This document shows positions 11,361-22,812 of a DNA stretch of 64,000 nt, one piece after another. The translations under genes were made by a program, and so were the position numbers. The notes below the pieces were generated by a model. The model did no database searches. It saw only the letters and a program-made list of their open reading frames with translations, and was not told where the DNA came from. Position 1 is the stretch's first letter, and each line of letters starts with the position of its first letter. The stretch lies in contig NC_133165.1 in assembly GCF_040802235.1 (NCBI RefSeq), forward strand, positions 45,583,629 through 45,647,628, read 5' to 3'. This DNA is from Manis javanica. Taxonomy: Eukaryota; Chordata; Mammalia; Pholidota; Manidae.

Positions 11361-12248
11361 GTCCAGTTATTTTGTAAAATGTCCAACTGTTTGGATTTGC
11401 CTGAGATTCTTAACAATTAGATTTAAGTTACACCTTTTTTGGAAGGACTACCACAGAAGTGACATTGTGTCCTTCTCGATGTATCATATCTGGAGCCACC
11501 TAATGTTGGTTTTTCCACTATTGGTGATGTTAACTTAGATCATTTGGTTAGATTTGTTCACTGTGAAGTTGCTACTTTTCCTTGGTAATGAATAAATATC
11601 TTGTGGGGAGATATTCTGAGCCTATAAAAAAACCTATTCTATGGTGCCCTCCCTTACTACCCCAATTTCACCTAAAGCTTTAACATCCACTCTTTCCTGA
11701 TTTAATTATTATTATGGTGGTTATAAATTGGTCATTTTTAAGCTCTATATTCCTGTTGCTTTAGTTAGCTTTTCTACTGTAAAAGAACTTTTCCTACTTT
11801 CCTTTCTCCTTCCCTACCCCTTCCCTTCCTTCTTCACTCTGTGTTTCTACATTTTCAGAATCAGTATGAACTTCGGGGTTCTTTCTTTATTCCATGTGTT
11901 AATTGATCACTGCCATTATTCATCTTGATGTTCAAAGTGGCCTTGCTTTCGCCACTTTGGGGGAACTCCTTTAAGCTGGTCCCTTGTCCTTTTGACATCT
12001 TCCCATCATTCTTTGAGCACTTTCTTACTCTCTCTTGCAAAAAGATGTTTCAGGCTAATCTTGTGCTTTCCCTGCCCCAACCCTACAATCAGTCATTTTC
12101 CAAGGAGCGCTGGTTCCTTTTCAAGGAGAGTGGTATTTAGAAGCCAAGATCTGGGTGTCAGGTGCTGGCCGCATTTTGAAGGTAGAGATAGCAGAATTTT
12201 CAGATAGATTGGATGTAGGGTGCAAAAGAAGGAGAGGAGTCCATATTC
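11361..12248 (+). mobile_element. Old LINE-1 (L1M-type) 3' region remnant; otherwise no gene
   Basis: About 11560-12180 resembles the 3' region of ancient mammalian L1 elements (remembered pattern, not a database match). A similar stretch recurs at 18905-19000. I see no host coding sequence in this interval. Confidence 0.45.
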
Positions 12249-12264
12249 CCTTTCACCTTTTTAA
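12248..12264. repeat. Probable target-site duplication, left copy, of the 12-18 kb L1
   Basis: CCCTTTCACCTTTTTA at 12248 matches CCCTTTCACTTTTTAA at 18289, apart from a 1-base difference in the pyrimidine run. The two lie either side of the L1 at 12265-18283. Confidence 0.7.
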
Positions 12265-12614
12265 AATTTTTTTATTTTGATATCATTAATCTACAATTAC
12301 ATAAGAACATTATGTTTACTAGGCTCCCCCCTTCACCAAGTCCCCCCGCAACATACCCCTTCACAGTCACTGTCCATCAGCATAGTAAGATGCTGTAAAA
12401 TCACTACTTGTCTGCTCTGTGATGCACAGCCCTCCTTGTGCTCCCCCTACACTATACATGCTAATTGTAATGCCCCCTTTCTTTTTCCCCATCCTTGTCC
12501 CTCCCTTCCCACCAATCACCCCCAGTCCCTTTCCCTTTGGTAACTATTAGTCCATTCATGGGTTCTGTGATTCGGCTGCTGTTTTGTTCCTTCAGTTTTC
12601 CTTTGTTCTTATAC

Positions 12615-15600
12615 TCCACATATGAGTGAAATCATTTGGTACTTGTCTTTCTCCACCTGGCTTATTTCACTGAGCATAATACCCTCTAGCTCCATCCATG
12701 TTGTTGCAAATGGTAGGATTTGTTTACTTCTTATGGCTGAGTAATATTCCATTGTGTATATGTACCACATCTAATTTATCCATTCATCTACTGATGGACA
12801 TTAAGGTTGCTCCCATATCTTAGCTATTGTAAATAGTGCAGTGATAAACATAGGGGTGCATCTGTCTTTTTCGAACTGGAGTGCTGCATTCTTAGGGTAA
12901 ATTCCTAGAAGTGGAATTCCTGGGTCAAAAGGTAAGGCTGTTTTGAGCATTTTGAGGAACCTCCATATTGCTTTCCACAATGGTTGAACTAATTTAGATT
13001 CCCACCAGCAGTGTAGGAGGGTTCCCCTTTCTCCACAACCTTGCCAACATTTGTTGTTGTTTGTCTTTTGGATGGTAGCCAGCCTTACTGGTGTGACGTG
13101 ATACCTCATTGTGGTTTTAATTTGCATTTCTCTGATAACTAGCGATGTGGAGCATCTTTTCATGTGTCTGTTGGCCATCTGAATTTCTTCTTTGGAGAAC
13201 TGTCTGTTCAGCTCCTCTGCCCATTTTTTAGTTGGATTATTTGCTTTTGTTTGTTGAGGTGCATGAGCTCTTTATATATTTTGGATGTCAACCCTTTATC
13301 GGATCTGTCATTTACAAATATATTCTCCCATACTGTAAGGTACCTTTTTGTTCTATTGATGGTGTCCTTTGCTGTACAGAAGCTTTTCAGCTTGATATAG
13401 TCCCACTTGTTCATTTTTGCTTTTGTTTTCCTTGCCCAGGGAGATATGTTCGTGAAGAAGTCACTAATGTTTATGTCCAAGAGATTTCTGCCTATGTTTT
13501 TTCAAAGAGTTTTATGGTTTCATGACTTACATTCAGGTATTTGATCCATTTCAAATTTACTTTTGTGTATGGGGTTAGACAGTGATCCAGTTTCATTCTC
13601 TTACATGTAGCTGTCCAGTTTTGCTAGCACCATCTGTTGAAGAGACTGTCATTTCCCCATTGTATGTCCATGGTTCCTTTATCGTATATTAATTGACCAT
13701 ATATGTTTGGGTTAATGTCTGGAGTCTCTAATCTGTTCCACTGGTCTGTGGCTCTGTTTTTGTGCCAGTACCAAATTGTCTTGATTACTGTGGCTGTGTA
13801 GTAGAGCTTGAAGTTGGGGAGCGAGATCCCTCCAACTTTATTCTTCCTTCTCAGGATTGCTTCGGCTATTCAGGGTCTTTGGTGTTTCCATATGAATTTT
13901 TGAACTATTTGTTCCAGTTCATTGAAGAATGTTGGTAATTTCATAGGGATTGCATCGAATCTGTATATTGCTTTGGGCAAGATGGTCATTTTTACAATAT
14001 TAATTCTTCCTAGCCAGGAGCATGGAATGACTTGCCATTTGTTAGTGTCCTCTTTAATTTCTCTTAATAGTGTCTTAATTTCAGGGTATAGGTCTTTCAC
14101 TTCCTTGGTTAGGTTTATTCATAAGTATGTTATTCTTTTTGATGCTATTGTGAATGGAATTGTTTTCCTGATTTCTCTTTCTGCTAGTTCAGTGTTAATG
14201 TATAGGAGAGCCATGATTTCTGTGTGTTAATTTTGTATCCTGCAACTTTGCTAAATTCCGGTATTAGTTCTAGCAGTTTTGGTGTGGAGTCTTTAGGGTC
14301 TTTTATGTACAGCATCATGTCATCTGCAAATAGTGACAGTTTGACTTCTTCTTTACCAATCTGGATTCCTTGTATTTCTTTGTTTTGTCTGATTGCTGTG
14401 GCTAGGACCTCCAGTACTATGTTAAATAACAGTGGGGAGAGTGGGCATCCCTGTCTTGTTCCCGATCTCAGAGGAAAAGCTTTCAGCCTCTCACTGTTCA
14501 GTATGATGTTTGCGGTGGGTTTATCATATATGGCCTTTATTATGTTGAGGTACTTACCCTCTATGCCGATTTTGTTGAGAGTTTTTATCATGAACGGATG
14601 TTGAATTTTGTCGCATGTTTTTTCAGCATCTATGGAGATGATCATGTGGTTTTTGTCCTTCTTTTTGTTGATGTGGTAGATGATGTTGATGGATTTTTGA
14701 ATGTTGTACCATCCTTGCATCCCTGGGATGAATCTCACCTGGTCATGGTGTATGATCCTTTCGATGTATTTTTAAATTCGCTTTGCTAATATTTTGTTGA
14801 GTATTTTTGCATCTATGTTTATCAGGGATATTGGTCTCTAGTTTTCTTTTTTGGTGGGGTCTTTGCCTGGTTTTGGTATTAGGGTGATGTTGGCTTCATA
14901 GGATGAGTTTGGGTGTATTCCCTCCTCTTCTATTTTTTGGAAAACTTTAAGGAGAATGGGTGTTATGTCTTCTCTGTATGTCTGATAAAATTCCGAGGTA
15001 AATCCATCTGGCCCGCTGGTTTTGTTCTTGGGTAGTTTTTTTATTACCACTTCAATTTCATTGCTGGTAATTGGTCTGTTTAGATTTTCTGTTTCTTTCT
15101 GAGTCAGTCTTGGAAGGTTGTATTTTTCTAGGAAGTTGTCCATTTCTCCTAGGTTTTCCAGCTTGTTAGCATATAGGTTTTCATAGTATTCTCTAATAAT
15201 TCTTTGTATTTCTGTGGGGTCCGTCGTGATTTTTCCTTTCTCATTTCTGAATCTGTTGATGTCTGACTCTCTTTTTCTCTTAATAATTCTGGCTAGAGTG
15301 TTATCTATTTTGTTTATTTTCTCAAAGAACTAGCTCTTGGTTTCATTGATTTTTTCTATTGTTTTATTCTTCTCAATTTTGTTTATTTCTTCTCTGATCT
15401 TTATTATGTCCCTCCTTCTGCTGACTTGAGGCCTCATTTGTTCTTCTTTTTCCAGTTTCGATAATTCTGATGTTAGACTATTCATTTGGGATTGTTCTTC
15501 CTTCTTTAAGTATGCCTGGATTGTTATGTACTTTCCTCTTAAGACTGCTTTCTCTGCGTCCCACAGAAGTTGGGGCTTTGTGTTGTTGTCATTTGTCTCC

Positions 15601-16443
15601 ATATATTGCTTGATCTCTATTTTAATTTGGTCATTGATCCATTGATTACTTAGGAGCATGTTGTTAAACCTCCATGTGTTTGTGAGCCTTTTTGCTTCCT
15701 TTGTACAATTTATTTCTAGTTTTATACCTTTGTGGCCTGAAAAGTTGGTTGGTAGGATTTCAATCTTTTTGAATTTACTGAGGTTCTTTTTGTGGCCTAG
15801 TATGTGGTCTATTCTGGAGAATGTTCCATGTGCACTTGAGAAGAATGTGTATCCAGTTGCTTTTGGATGTAGAGTTCTATAGATGTCTATTAGGTCCATC
15901 TGTTCTAGTGTGTTGTTCAGTGCCTCTGTGTCCTTACTTATTTTCTGTCTGGTGGATCTCTCCTTTGGAGTGAGTGGTGTGTTAAAGTTTCCCAAAATGA
16001 ATGCATTGCATTCTATTTCCTCCTTTAATTCTGTTAGTATTTGTTTCACATATGTTGGTGCTCCTGTATTGGGTGCATATATGTTTATAATGGTTATATC
16101 CTCTTGTTGGTCTGAGCCCCTTATCATTATGTAGTGTCCTTCTTTATCTCTTATTACTTTCTTTGTTTTGAAGTCTATTTTGTCTGATACTAGTATTGCA
16201 ACACCTGCTTTTTCTCCCTGTTGTTTGCATGAAATATCTTTTTCCATCCCTTGACTTTTAATCTGTGCATGTCTTTGGGTTTGAGGTGAGTTTCTTGTAA
16301 GCAGCATATAGATGGGTCTTGCCGTTTATCCATTCTATTACTCTGTGTCTTTTGATTGGTGCATTCAGTCCATTTACATTTAGGGTGATTAATGAAAGAT
16401 ATGTTCTTATTGCTATTGCAGGCTTTAGATTCCTGGTTACCAA
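12615..16443 (-). pseudogene. L1 ORF2 (endonuclease, reverse transcriptase), broken
   Basis: The expected length of ~1275 codons fits this interval. Surviving open pieces are 16443-16258 (start of endonuclease), 16307-15330 (endonuclease and linker, 325 codons), 15143-14838, 14738-14184 (reverse transcriptase with the FADDM catalytic motif), 14100-13870, 13480-13208 and 13178-12801 (C-terminal domain). Frameshifts and stops separate them. The intact protein would nick DNA and prime reverse transcription of L1 RNA. Confidence 0.88.
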
Positions 16444-16639
16444 AGTTTCAACTTTAGCTTCTTTACTACCTTACTGTCTAACTTAACTTGCTTATTGAGC
16501 TATTATAAACACAGCCTGATGTTTATTTCTCTCCCTTCTTATTCCTCCTCCTCCATTCTTCATATGTTGAGTGTTTTGTTCTGTTCTCTTTTTAGGAGTG
16601 CTCCCATCTAGAGCAGTCCCTCTAAAATACCCTGTAGAG

Positions 16640-17523
16640 GTGGTTTGTGGAATGCAAATTCCCTCAACTTTTGCTTGTCTTGGAATTGTTTAATCCCTCC
16701 TTCATATTTAAATGATAATCATGCTGGATACAGTATCCTTGATTCAAGGCCCTTCTGTTTCATTGCATTGAATATATCATGCCATTCTCTTCTGGCCTGT
16801 AAGGTTTCTGTTGAGAAGTGTTTTGATAGCCTGATGGGTTTTCCTTTGTAGGTGACCTTTTTTCTCTCTCTGGCTGCATTTAATACTCTGTCCTTGTCCT
16901 TGATCTTTGCCATTTTAATTATTATGTGTCTTGGTTTTGTCCTCTTTGTGTCTCGTCTGTTGGGAGTTCTTTGTGCCTCTGTAGTCTGAGCAACTGTTTC
17001 CTCCCCCTGTTTGGGGAAGTTCTCAGCAATCATTTCTTCGAAGACACTTTCTATCCGTTTTTCTCTTTCTTCTTCTTCTGGTACCCCTATAATGCAGATA
17101 TTGTTCCTTTTGGATTGGTCACACAGTTCTCTTAATATTGTTTCATTCCTGGAGGTCCTTTTTTCTCTCTCTGCATCAGCTTTTATGTGTTCCTGTTCTC
17201 TGGTTTCTATTCCATCAATGGCCTCTTGCATCTTATCCATTCTGCTTATAAATCCTTCCAGAGATTGTTTCATTTCTGTAATCTCCCTGCGGACATCTGT
17301 AATCTCCCTCCAGATTTCATCCCTTAACTGTTGTATATTTCTCTCCATCATGCATCTCCATCAGCATGTTTATAATTTTTATTTTGAATTGTCTTTCAGG
17401 AAGACTGGTTAGGTCTATCACCTTCTCAGGGGTTGTGATTTTGGTCTGTATCAAATTTTTCTGCCTTTTCATGGTGATAGAGATAGTTTGCAGATCTGCC
17501 ACAGGTGATGGCTGGGAGAACAT
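16640..17523 (-). pseudogene. L1 ORF1 (RNA-binding chaperone), broken
   Basis: Starts with a Met at 17523. The N-terminal part (17523-17317) and the coiled-coil/RRM part (17351-16719, 210 codons) are in different frames, so there is a frameshift near 17340. The RRM carries the NICIIGVPE-type strand and the Arg/Lys-rich C-terminal domain. The frame ends early near 16719 compared with the family. Confidence 0.85.
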
Positions 17524-18288
17524 CCCTTCTTCTTGGTTTATGGCCTTCCTCTCCTGGGAGAACAGCGACCTCTAGTGACTTCTGCTAAGCAGCTGCACAC
17601 AGATGGGACTTCTGATTCTTGCCTGCTGCTATGGAGTTTAGCTCCGCATTTGCTGTGGGCGTGGCCTGCCTCGGGCTGCTGCTCTGATATGGCAGAGCCG
17701 TGTTGGAGATGAAACAGCCAGGAGGGTTTTTATCTCCATGAGGGGCCTCTGTGTTCTCTGCTTCCCAGGGGGTAGAGTGCCTGGAGTTCCCCGAGATTCC
17801 CAGCTGCTGGGCTGAGTGTCGCTGGACACTTCCATCCAGCTGTGGGGTCCCTGTCCCTTTAAGACTTTCCAAAAGCACTCACTTCTCTTTGTCTCCAGGG
17901 GGCCAGCTGCGGGGACCCGCTTACAGGTCTTACTGTCCTGTTTCCCTAGTATCCAGCACCCCACGCACCCCGTGTCTGCGCTCTGGTGTGGTTGGCTGGG
18001 GCTGGGTGTTTAGCAGTCCTGGGCTCCCTCTCTCTCCCTGCTCCAAGTCCTCTCCTCCCACCAGGAGCTGGGGGGAGGGGCGCTCGGGTCCCACCAGGCT
18101 GAGGCTTGTATCTTACCCCCTTTGCGAGGCGCTGGGTTCTCGCTGGTGTGGATGTGGTCTGGCTGTTGTCCTGTGTCTTCTGGTCTCGCTTTTAGGAATA
18201 GTTGTATTTGTTGTATTTTCAAATATATATGTGGTTTTGGGAGGAGATTTCCACTGCTCTAGTCATGCCGCCATCTTGGCTCCCTTCT

Positions 18289-18305
18289 CCCTTTCACTTT
18301 TTAAG
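18289..18305. repeat. Probable target-site duplication, right copy
   Basis: Matches 12248-12264 with a 1-base difference. It marks the 5' boundary of the 12-18 kb L1. Confidence 0.7.
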
Positions 18306-19458
18306 ACATTTTTTCTCTGAAGTTTTCCTAGACACTAAGTCTGACTCCAGTCCCTTTCATTAGCAAGGATTCTATTATTTGAGTTATTTGTGCATAAGCA
18401 TGTCTTTAAATGCAGCACAGTAATTGAGTATCAGACCCTGGTACTATCTGGGATGTCCTTATCCTTGGCCTTGGGCTGTTAGATCAACCTGCTTTGAAGC
18501 TCATCTCTAATACTTGCTGGTTGTCTAAGCCTCAGCAAATCTCTTACCTGTTTTGTTTCTCAGTTTCTTTGACTGTAATGATATGTGTCTTAGAAGATTG
18601 TTGTAAAGAGTAAATGCCATGTGAATGTAAAGTGTTTGGCACTGAGCTTGGCAATTCTAAATGCCTGGAACAAGTTATTTAAACTCTCTGTGCCTTGGGT
18701 TCCTCACCTATAAAATGGGCCTGCTGTGAGAAGCAGCTAGAATCAGACATAGAGAACCTTTGGGTCAGTACCTGGCAAACTGCTGCTCCAGGGGTTACTC
18801 TTCTGTGATGTCTTTTGGGCAATGACCATCCCTTGTTCACATTTTCATCATCTCTCCCTCTCTGTCAGGGCCAATAGTCTGTTCTGGTCAGACCCTGTTT
18901 CTAAAGTGCTTCCCATCATTCTTTGAGCACTTTCTTACTCTATGTTCCAACAAGATGTGTCAGGCTAATCTTGTACTTTCCCTGCCCCAACCCTGGCCCT
19001 GGACCCACCTACATGCTCTCAGCTGTCCCCAGAATTGGGGTCCCACACAGAGCCTGGGAAACATACAACTCTGACAGAAGCAATCTGTTTGGAATGAAAA
19101 TTTGGTCGAAAATGAATTTTGCTCTGTGCTTTTTTAAGATTGGGAAATTTGGAATCTTTGTGCAGTCTTACAAACATTTTTGTCAAATTCTTAGAATTAA
19201 AAAAAATGTTTTTAACCTCCAATTACTTTTCAGCCAATATTACTCCTTTTCTGTTTGTAGTAGCAAAATGTTGAAATAATCTAAGTGTCTGACAATGGAA
19301 TGGGTCCTTTCCTTTCCTCTTTTTCTTTCTCTCTCTTTTTTCTTTCAGTAAAGTAAAAAAAGAAAATTTCAGAATCTAGTATAATGAAATATATGCACAT
19401 ATGCTTGTTTAAACACAGACTTTGTTATGAATATTTCTCTGGTGGTGGTGGTAGGGAG
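18306..19458. other. Intergenic, with MIR-like and old L1 relics
   Basis: Bases ~18480-18770 contain two MIR-like core segments on the + strand (the CTCAGTTTC and CTATAAAATGGGCC type motifs). Bases ~18905-19000 repeat the old L1 segment also seen near 12000-12080. A pyrimidine-rich run lies at 19300-19346. No gene is seen. Confidence 0.45.
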
Positions 19459-19808
19459 TCTTTTTTTTAAGGTATCATTGATATATACTCTTATGAAGGT
19501 TTCACATGAGTATCTTGTGGTTACAACATTCATCCATAGTATCAAGTCCCCCCGATCTCCCCAGCCATTGCAGTCACTGTCCATCAGCATAGGAAGATGC
19601 TATAGAGTCACTATTTGTCTTCTCTGTGCTATACTGCCTTTCCTGTGACCCCCTACATTATATGTGCTATTCATAATACCCATCAATCCACTTCTTCCTC
19701 CCTTCCCACCCACCCTCCTCAGCCTCTTCCCTTTGGTAACCAGCAGTCCCTTCTTGAGGATTGGGTCTGCTGCTGCTTGTTCCTTCCGTTTTGCTTTGTT
19801 GTTATAGG
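19459..19808 (-). mobile_element. LINE-1 3' end fragment
   Basis: Starts with a T-run (reverse poly(A)) and matches the L1 3'UTR and ORF2 end seen at 4440-4797 and 12265-12620 in reverse. It is a short 5'-truncated copy of ~350 bp. Confidence 0.75.
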
Positions 19809-21084
19809 AGCCTTTTCATTTTACACTCTCCTGATTGTTGGGAGAGGCAATCCACCATGGCTCCATGCACCCTGGGCATATCTGTACACTCCCACTGGTA
19901 TGCCAAGAAAGTAAGGTCCTGGCCACTTTGCATCCAGGCCATTTCTCAGGGGTGTGTTTTCAGTAAGTAACTCTGAGGGAGGAAGTAATGTCTCCCTTCA
20001 GGACAAAGAGCGGACTTGCTTACCACCTTCTTGTGAAGAGGGAAATTCCTGAAGGTTAGGGTTCCTCAGCTGCAAGGCAAGCCCCTCTGTGTCACCCTCA
20101 TTGGATTTATGGATGAGAGGAAATGATGCGAACACATTGTTCCTGCTGCTCGCTGTGCTGTAAGTAATGGATTCCTGTCTTTGATCCAGTAGTTTCATGT
20201 CTTTGTCAGACTAACTCATTAGCTTGAGTGGTATGATCCCAGGCCCTGACATTGGCCTGTTTCCATCTATCATGTACATTATTATTTTTACAGTCTAAAA
20301 TTCAGTTTTGATTTTTCTTCATTGTTTCATATGCATTTCCTTTATTAGTCAGTTCTGATTTTTTTAAAGGCAAAAAACAAAACCATACACACACCAAAAG
20401 TCAAAGCTTACAAATTAGAGGAAAGTCAGAAAAAACAGCAACCATCCAAAAAATGAAAATAAAGAACCCCCTATTCATACCTATCCAAAGAAGTTTGGTT
20501 AATACCTTAGTAGATATCTTTCCAGACTGTTTTCTATGTAGTTTCCCTCATCTTTATTAATATTCTACAAAAATCAAATCCTAGCATATACAGTGTTAGT
20601 AACTACCTGGATTTAGTTAAGCACTCCACAACTGCAGGCCATCGTGGTGACCTCATTGAGAAGCTGTCAAGAGCTCACCAAGGATCACAGGCAGCCTGCA
20701 AAACCTTTCACTAGTTGGGGGACTTCTTGTCTTGGTACTTGCTCCTGGGAGCTCTTGGGGCAGGAAATGGTGCCACCCTGGGTCCTGGCTGAACAGGTTG
20801 GGGACCACAAATGCAAAGGAAACTATCTGTCCCTCCCATCTTCTCTACACCTATACATCTCAAATATACCTTTCCATCACCCAGTGCTGACCCCCATCCC
20901 TAGCCAGCATCACTTCCTACCATCCTATTCCCAGCTAAGACCCAGGAAACTCCATTCCAGACCTCCCACATGCCCACTTGCTTCAGATGATACACAGAGC
21001 CCCTGGCACCATCTCATACCCCGGAAAGAGTAAGTGATGGTGCTCTCATCACATAGCAGCTGTGGGAGCAGGAGGGTGGGGCAG
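19809..21084. other. Intergenic DNA upstream of SPN, no gene seen
   Basis: No convincing reading frame, RNA gene or young repeat was recognised. The predicted open frames here lack any family resemblance. Confidence 0.4.
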
Positions 21085-21210
21085 GATGCTGGAGTGGGGT
21101 GGGTGGAGCCACTCCTTTGCCCTTGGGGCCCTGTCTGCCCAGTCCTGCCCCAGCTGCAGGAGGAGTTGGAGTGACCTGGCCCCAGTCCTGTGCCCTTATC
21201 AAGTGAGCTG
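21085..21210 (+). promoter_or_regulatory. SPN: Probable SPN promoter and non-coding exon 1
   Basis: A G-rich GTGGGGTGGGTGGAG stretch at 21094-21108 recalls the GGGTGG elements reported for the TATA-less human CD43 promoter. A good splice donor, GCTG|GTAAGA, falls after 21210. The matching acceptor is a pyrimidine tract ending CAG at 21600, just before the coding exon. The transcription start was not determined; exon 1 is inferred from the known two-exon layout of SPN. Confidence 0.5.
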
Positions 21211-21627
21211 GTAAGAGGTGCGACTTGGTGGGGCAGGGGCTTCAGCAGACCTGGGAATGTGCCTTTGGCTTGAGAAGACTCTGGTAGATGATGGGAAAAT
21301 AGGATCAGGAGCCATTGGGGCTGAATAGGGTCAGGGAAGGCCAGAAGTGGCAGCCGTTGCTGCAGTGCAAGCTGCCAAGCTGAGGAAGCCTATGGGATAG
21401 AGTTAATGGGAGAGCTGCCTGCATCTGTTCCTTTATCTGTTATTTATGATAATAGTAAAAGCAAGTGTGGAAAAAGCCATTAAACCACAAGTTAGGGGCC
21501 CAGCAGCTAGCAGGGATGTGGGCAGGAGGGGAGGGCCTGGCCAGGGTATCCCCCGCCCAGCTCCTTATGTTTTCTATTTCTCTAACTTCCCCCCCTCAGG
21601 TCTCAGCTCCTGCTCCTGCTTGTTGCC

Positions 21628-22812
21628 ATGCAAATGACCCTGCTTTTCCTCCTCTTTGCGGGCATCTTGGTCCAAGAGATGACTGTAAAGTCTTTGGTGT
21701 TGACAACCATTCTTCAGACAACTGTATCTAGTAGCTCCTCTGTTTCTTTAGTCTCTGATACCACTAAGACCCCAAACCTCAAGTCAGCAATCTCTGCCCT
21801 CATAAAAACAAGGGTCACTGAGAAGAATAATAGCACTGGGCACCAGATCTTCCCATCTACTTCAACCCCTTATACAGCCAATGACGTTTCCTCTCCTGGG
21901 ACTTCTATTGCTGTCAGCAGTGGCCAATCTGTCCCGGATCCAGCAAACTCCCAGGAAATTTCCACCAAGCAGTCATCAGTCTTACAGCTTTTTAAAGCAA
22001 CCAGTAACCCTGCCATCTCAGTAATGAATTCTCAACATATGACTAGTGGAATCATGGCAACTAGCTCACTGGAGACCTCCAAGGGGACCAATGGACCCTC
22101 TGTCCCCATGGCAACCAGCTCTTTGGAGAGCTCCATGGAGACCAGTGGACCCTCTGTCCTCATGGCAACCAGCTCTTTGAAGACCTCAATGGGGACCAGT
22201 GGACCCTCTGTCCCCATGGCAACTAGCTCCCTGGAGACCTCCAAGGGGATCAGTAACTCCCCTTCATGCGGGGTAAAAATACCCACTATGACTACCCCAA
22301 AGTCCTCCCCAAATTAAGATCATGGGACAAATGGCACCCTGCTGGTGGCTCTGCTTGTGGCTCTGCTAATGTTCATTGTCCTCATGGCACTACTCCTGCT
22401 GTGGCACCAGCGGCAGAAGCGGAGGACAGGGATTCTGACACTAAGCATTGGTGGAAAGCGCAATGGGGTAGTAGATGCCTGGGCTGGGCCAGCCCAAGTA
22501 TGTGATGAAGAGACTCTGACAGTAACAGCAGGAGGGTCCAGGGGCAACAAGGGTTCTGGGACCTTTGAGGAGGAGGGGTCTGGCTGAAGGCCTACACTCA
22601 CCACTTTCTTCAGTAGACGCAAGTCATGCCAGGGCTCTTTGGCACTAGAGGAGCTAAAAGCTGGGTCAGCCCCCAACCTAAAGGGAGAGGAAGAGCCACT
22701 GGTGGGTGATGAATATGGGCCTGTGGAGCCACCTGATCCAGATGGGCCTGTGGAGTTCCCCACTCCAGATGAGCCAGCAGTGGGAGATGTGGAGGCCCCT
22801 CAGTGCTTGTGA
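21628..22812 (+). pseudogene. SPN: SPN (CD43/leukosialin) single coding exon with two in-frame stops
   Basis: CD43 is the major mucin-like sialoglycoprotein of leukocytes and acts in adhesion and T-cell signalling. The frame starts at ATG 21628, 28 nt after an acceptor at 21600. It shows a hydrophobic signal peptide, a Ser/Thr-rich ectodomain with four 18-residue repeats (22054-22269), a Leu/Val-rich membrane helix (~22342-22398) and a cytoplasmic tail. The tail has the conserved KRRTG and GGKRNGVVDAW motifs and ends at TGA 22810-22812. Total length, ~394 codons, fits the family (human 400). However, TAA at 22315-22317, just before the membrane helix, and TGA at 22585-22587, in the tail, interrupt the same frame. 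No frameshift is seen. The shortened product would be a 229-residue ectodomain without an anchor, possibly secreted, or the gene is lost. The TGA fits a CGA-to-TGA change. Sequencing error at two sites is possible but unlikely. Confidence 0.85.
22054..22269 (+). repeat. Four 54-bp tandem repeats coding CD43 mucin repeats
   Basis: Units at 22054, 22108, 22162 and 22216, each 54 bp, encode 18-residue repeats of the MATSSLETSKGTSGPSVP kind. The human protein has similar 18-residue repeats. The Ser/Thr content marks O-glycosylation sites. Confidence 0.9.

Larger units (their letters stand above)
12265..18283 (-). mobile_element. Near full-length LINE-1 with standard L1 3' end
   Basis: On the - strand the element starts with the L1 motif (reverse of 18268-18283). 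Then come a GC-rich 5'UTR (~18283-17524), ORF1 (17523-16640), a spacer, ORF2 (16443-~12615) and a 3'UTR with a short A-rich end at 12265. It is about 6.0 kb long and flanked by a likely 16-bp target duplication. It lacks the retroviral tail found on the other full-length copy and so represents the ordinary L1 form. ORF1 and ORF2 are disrupted but recognisable over long stretches, so the insertion is fairly young. Part of ORF2 (12969-13956) is almost identical to 40090-41077. Confidence 0.92.

Noticed and set aside
21465-21731. 88-codon frame overlapping the SPN start
   Set aside because: Crosses the SPN acceptor in another frame and has no family resemblance.
22054-22269. Regular 54-bp repeats considered as a CRISPR-like or satellite array
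   Set aside because: No spacers. They are coding mucin repeats in frame with SPN.
22032-22286. 84-codon - strand frame with repeated motif
   Set aside because: Antisense shadow of the SPN 54-bp repeats. Open only because the repeat unit has no stop in that frame.
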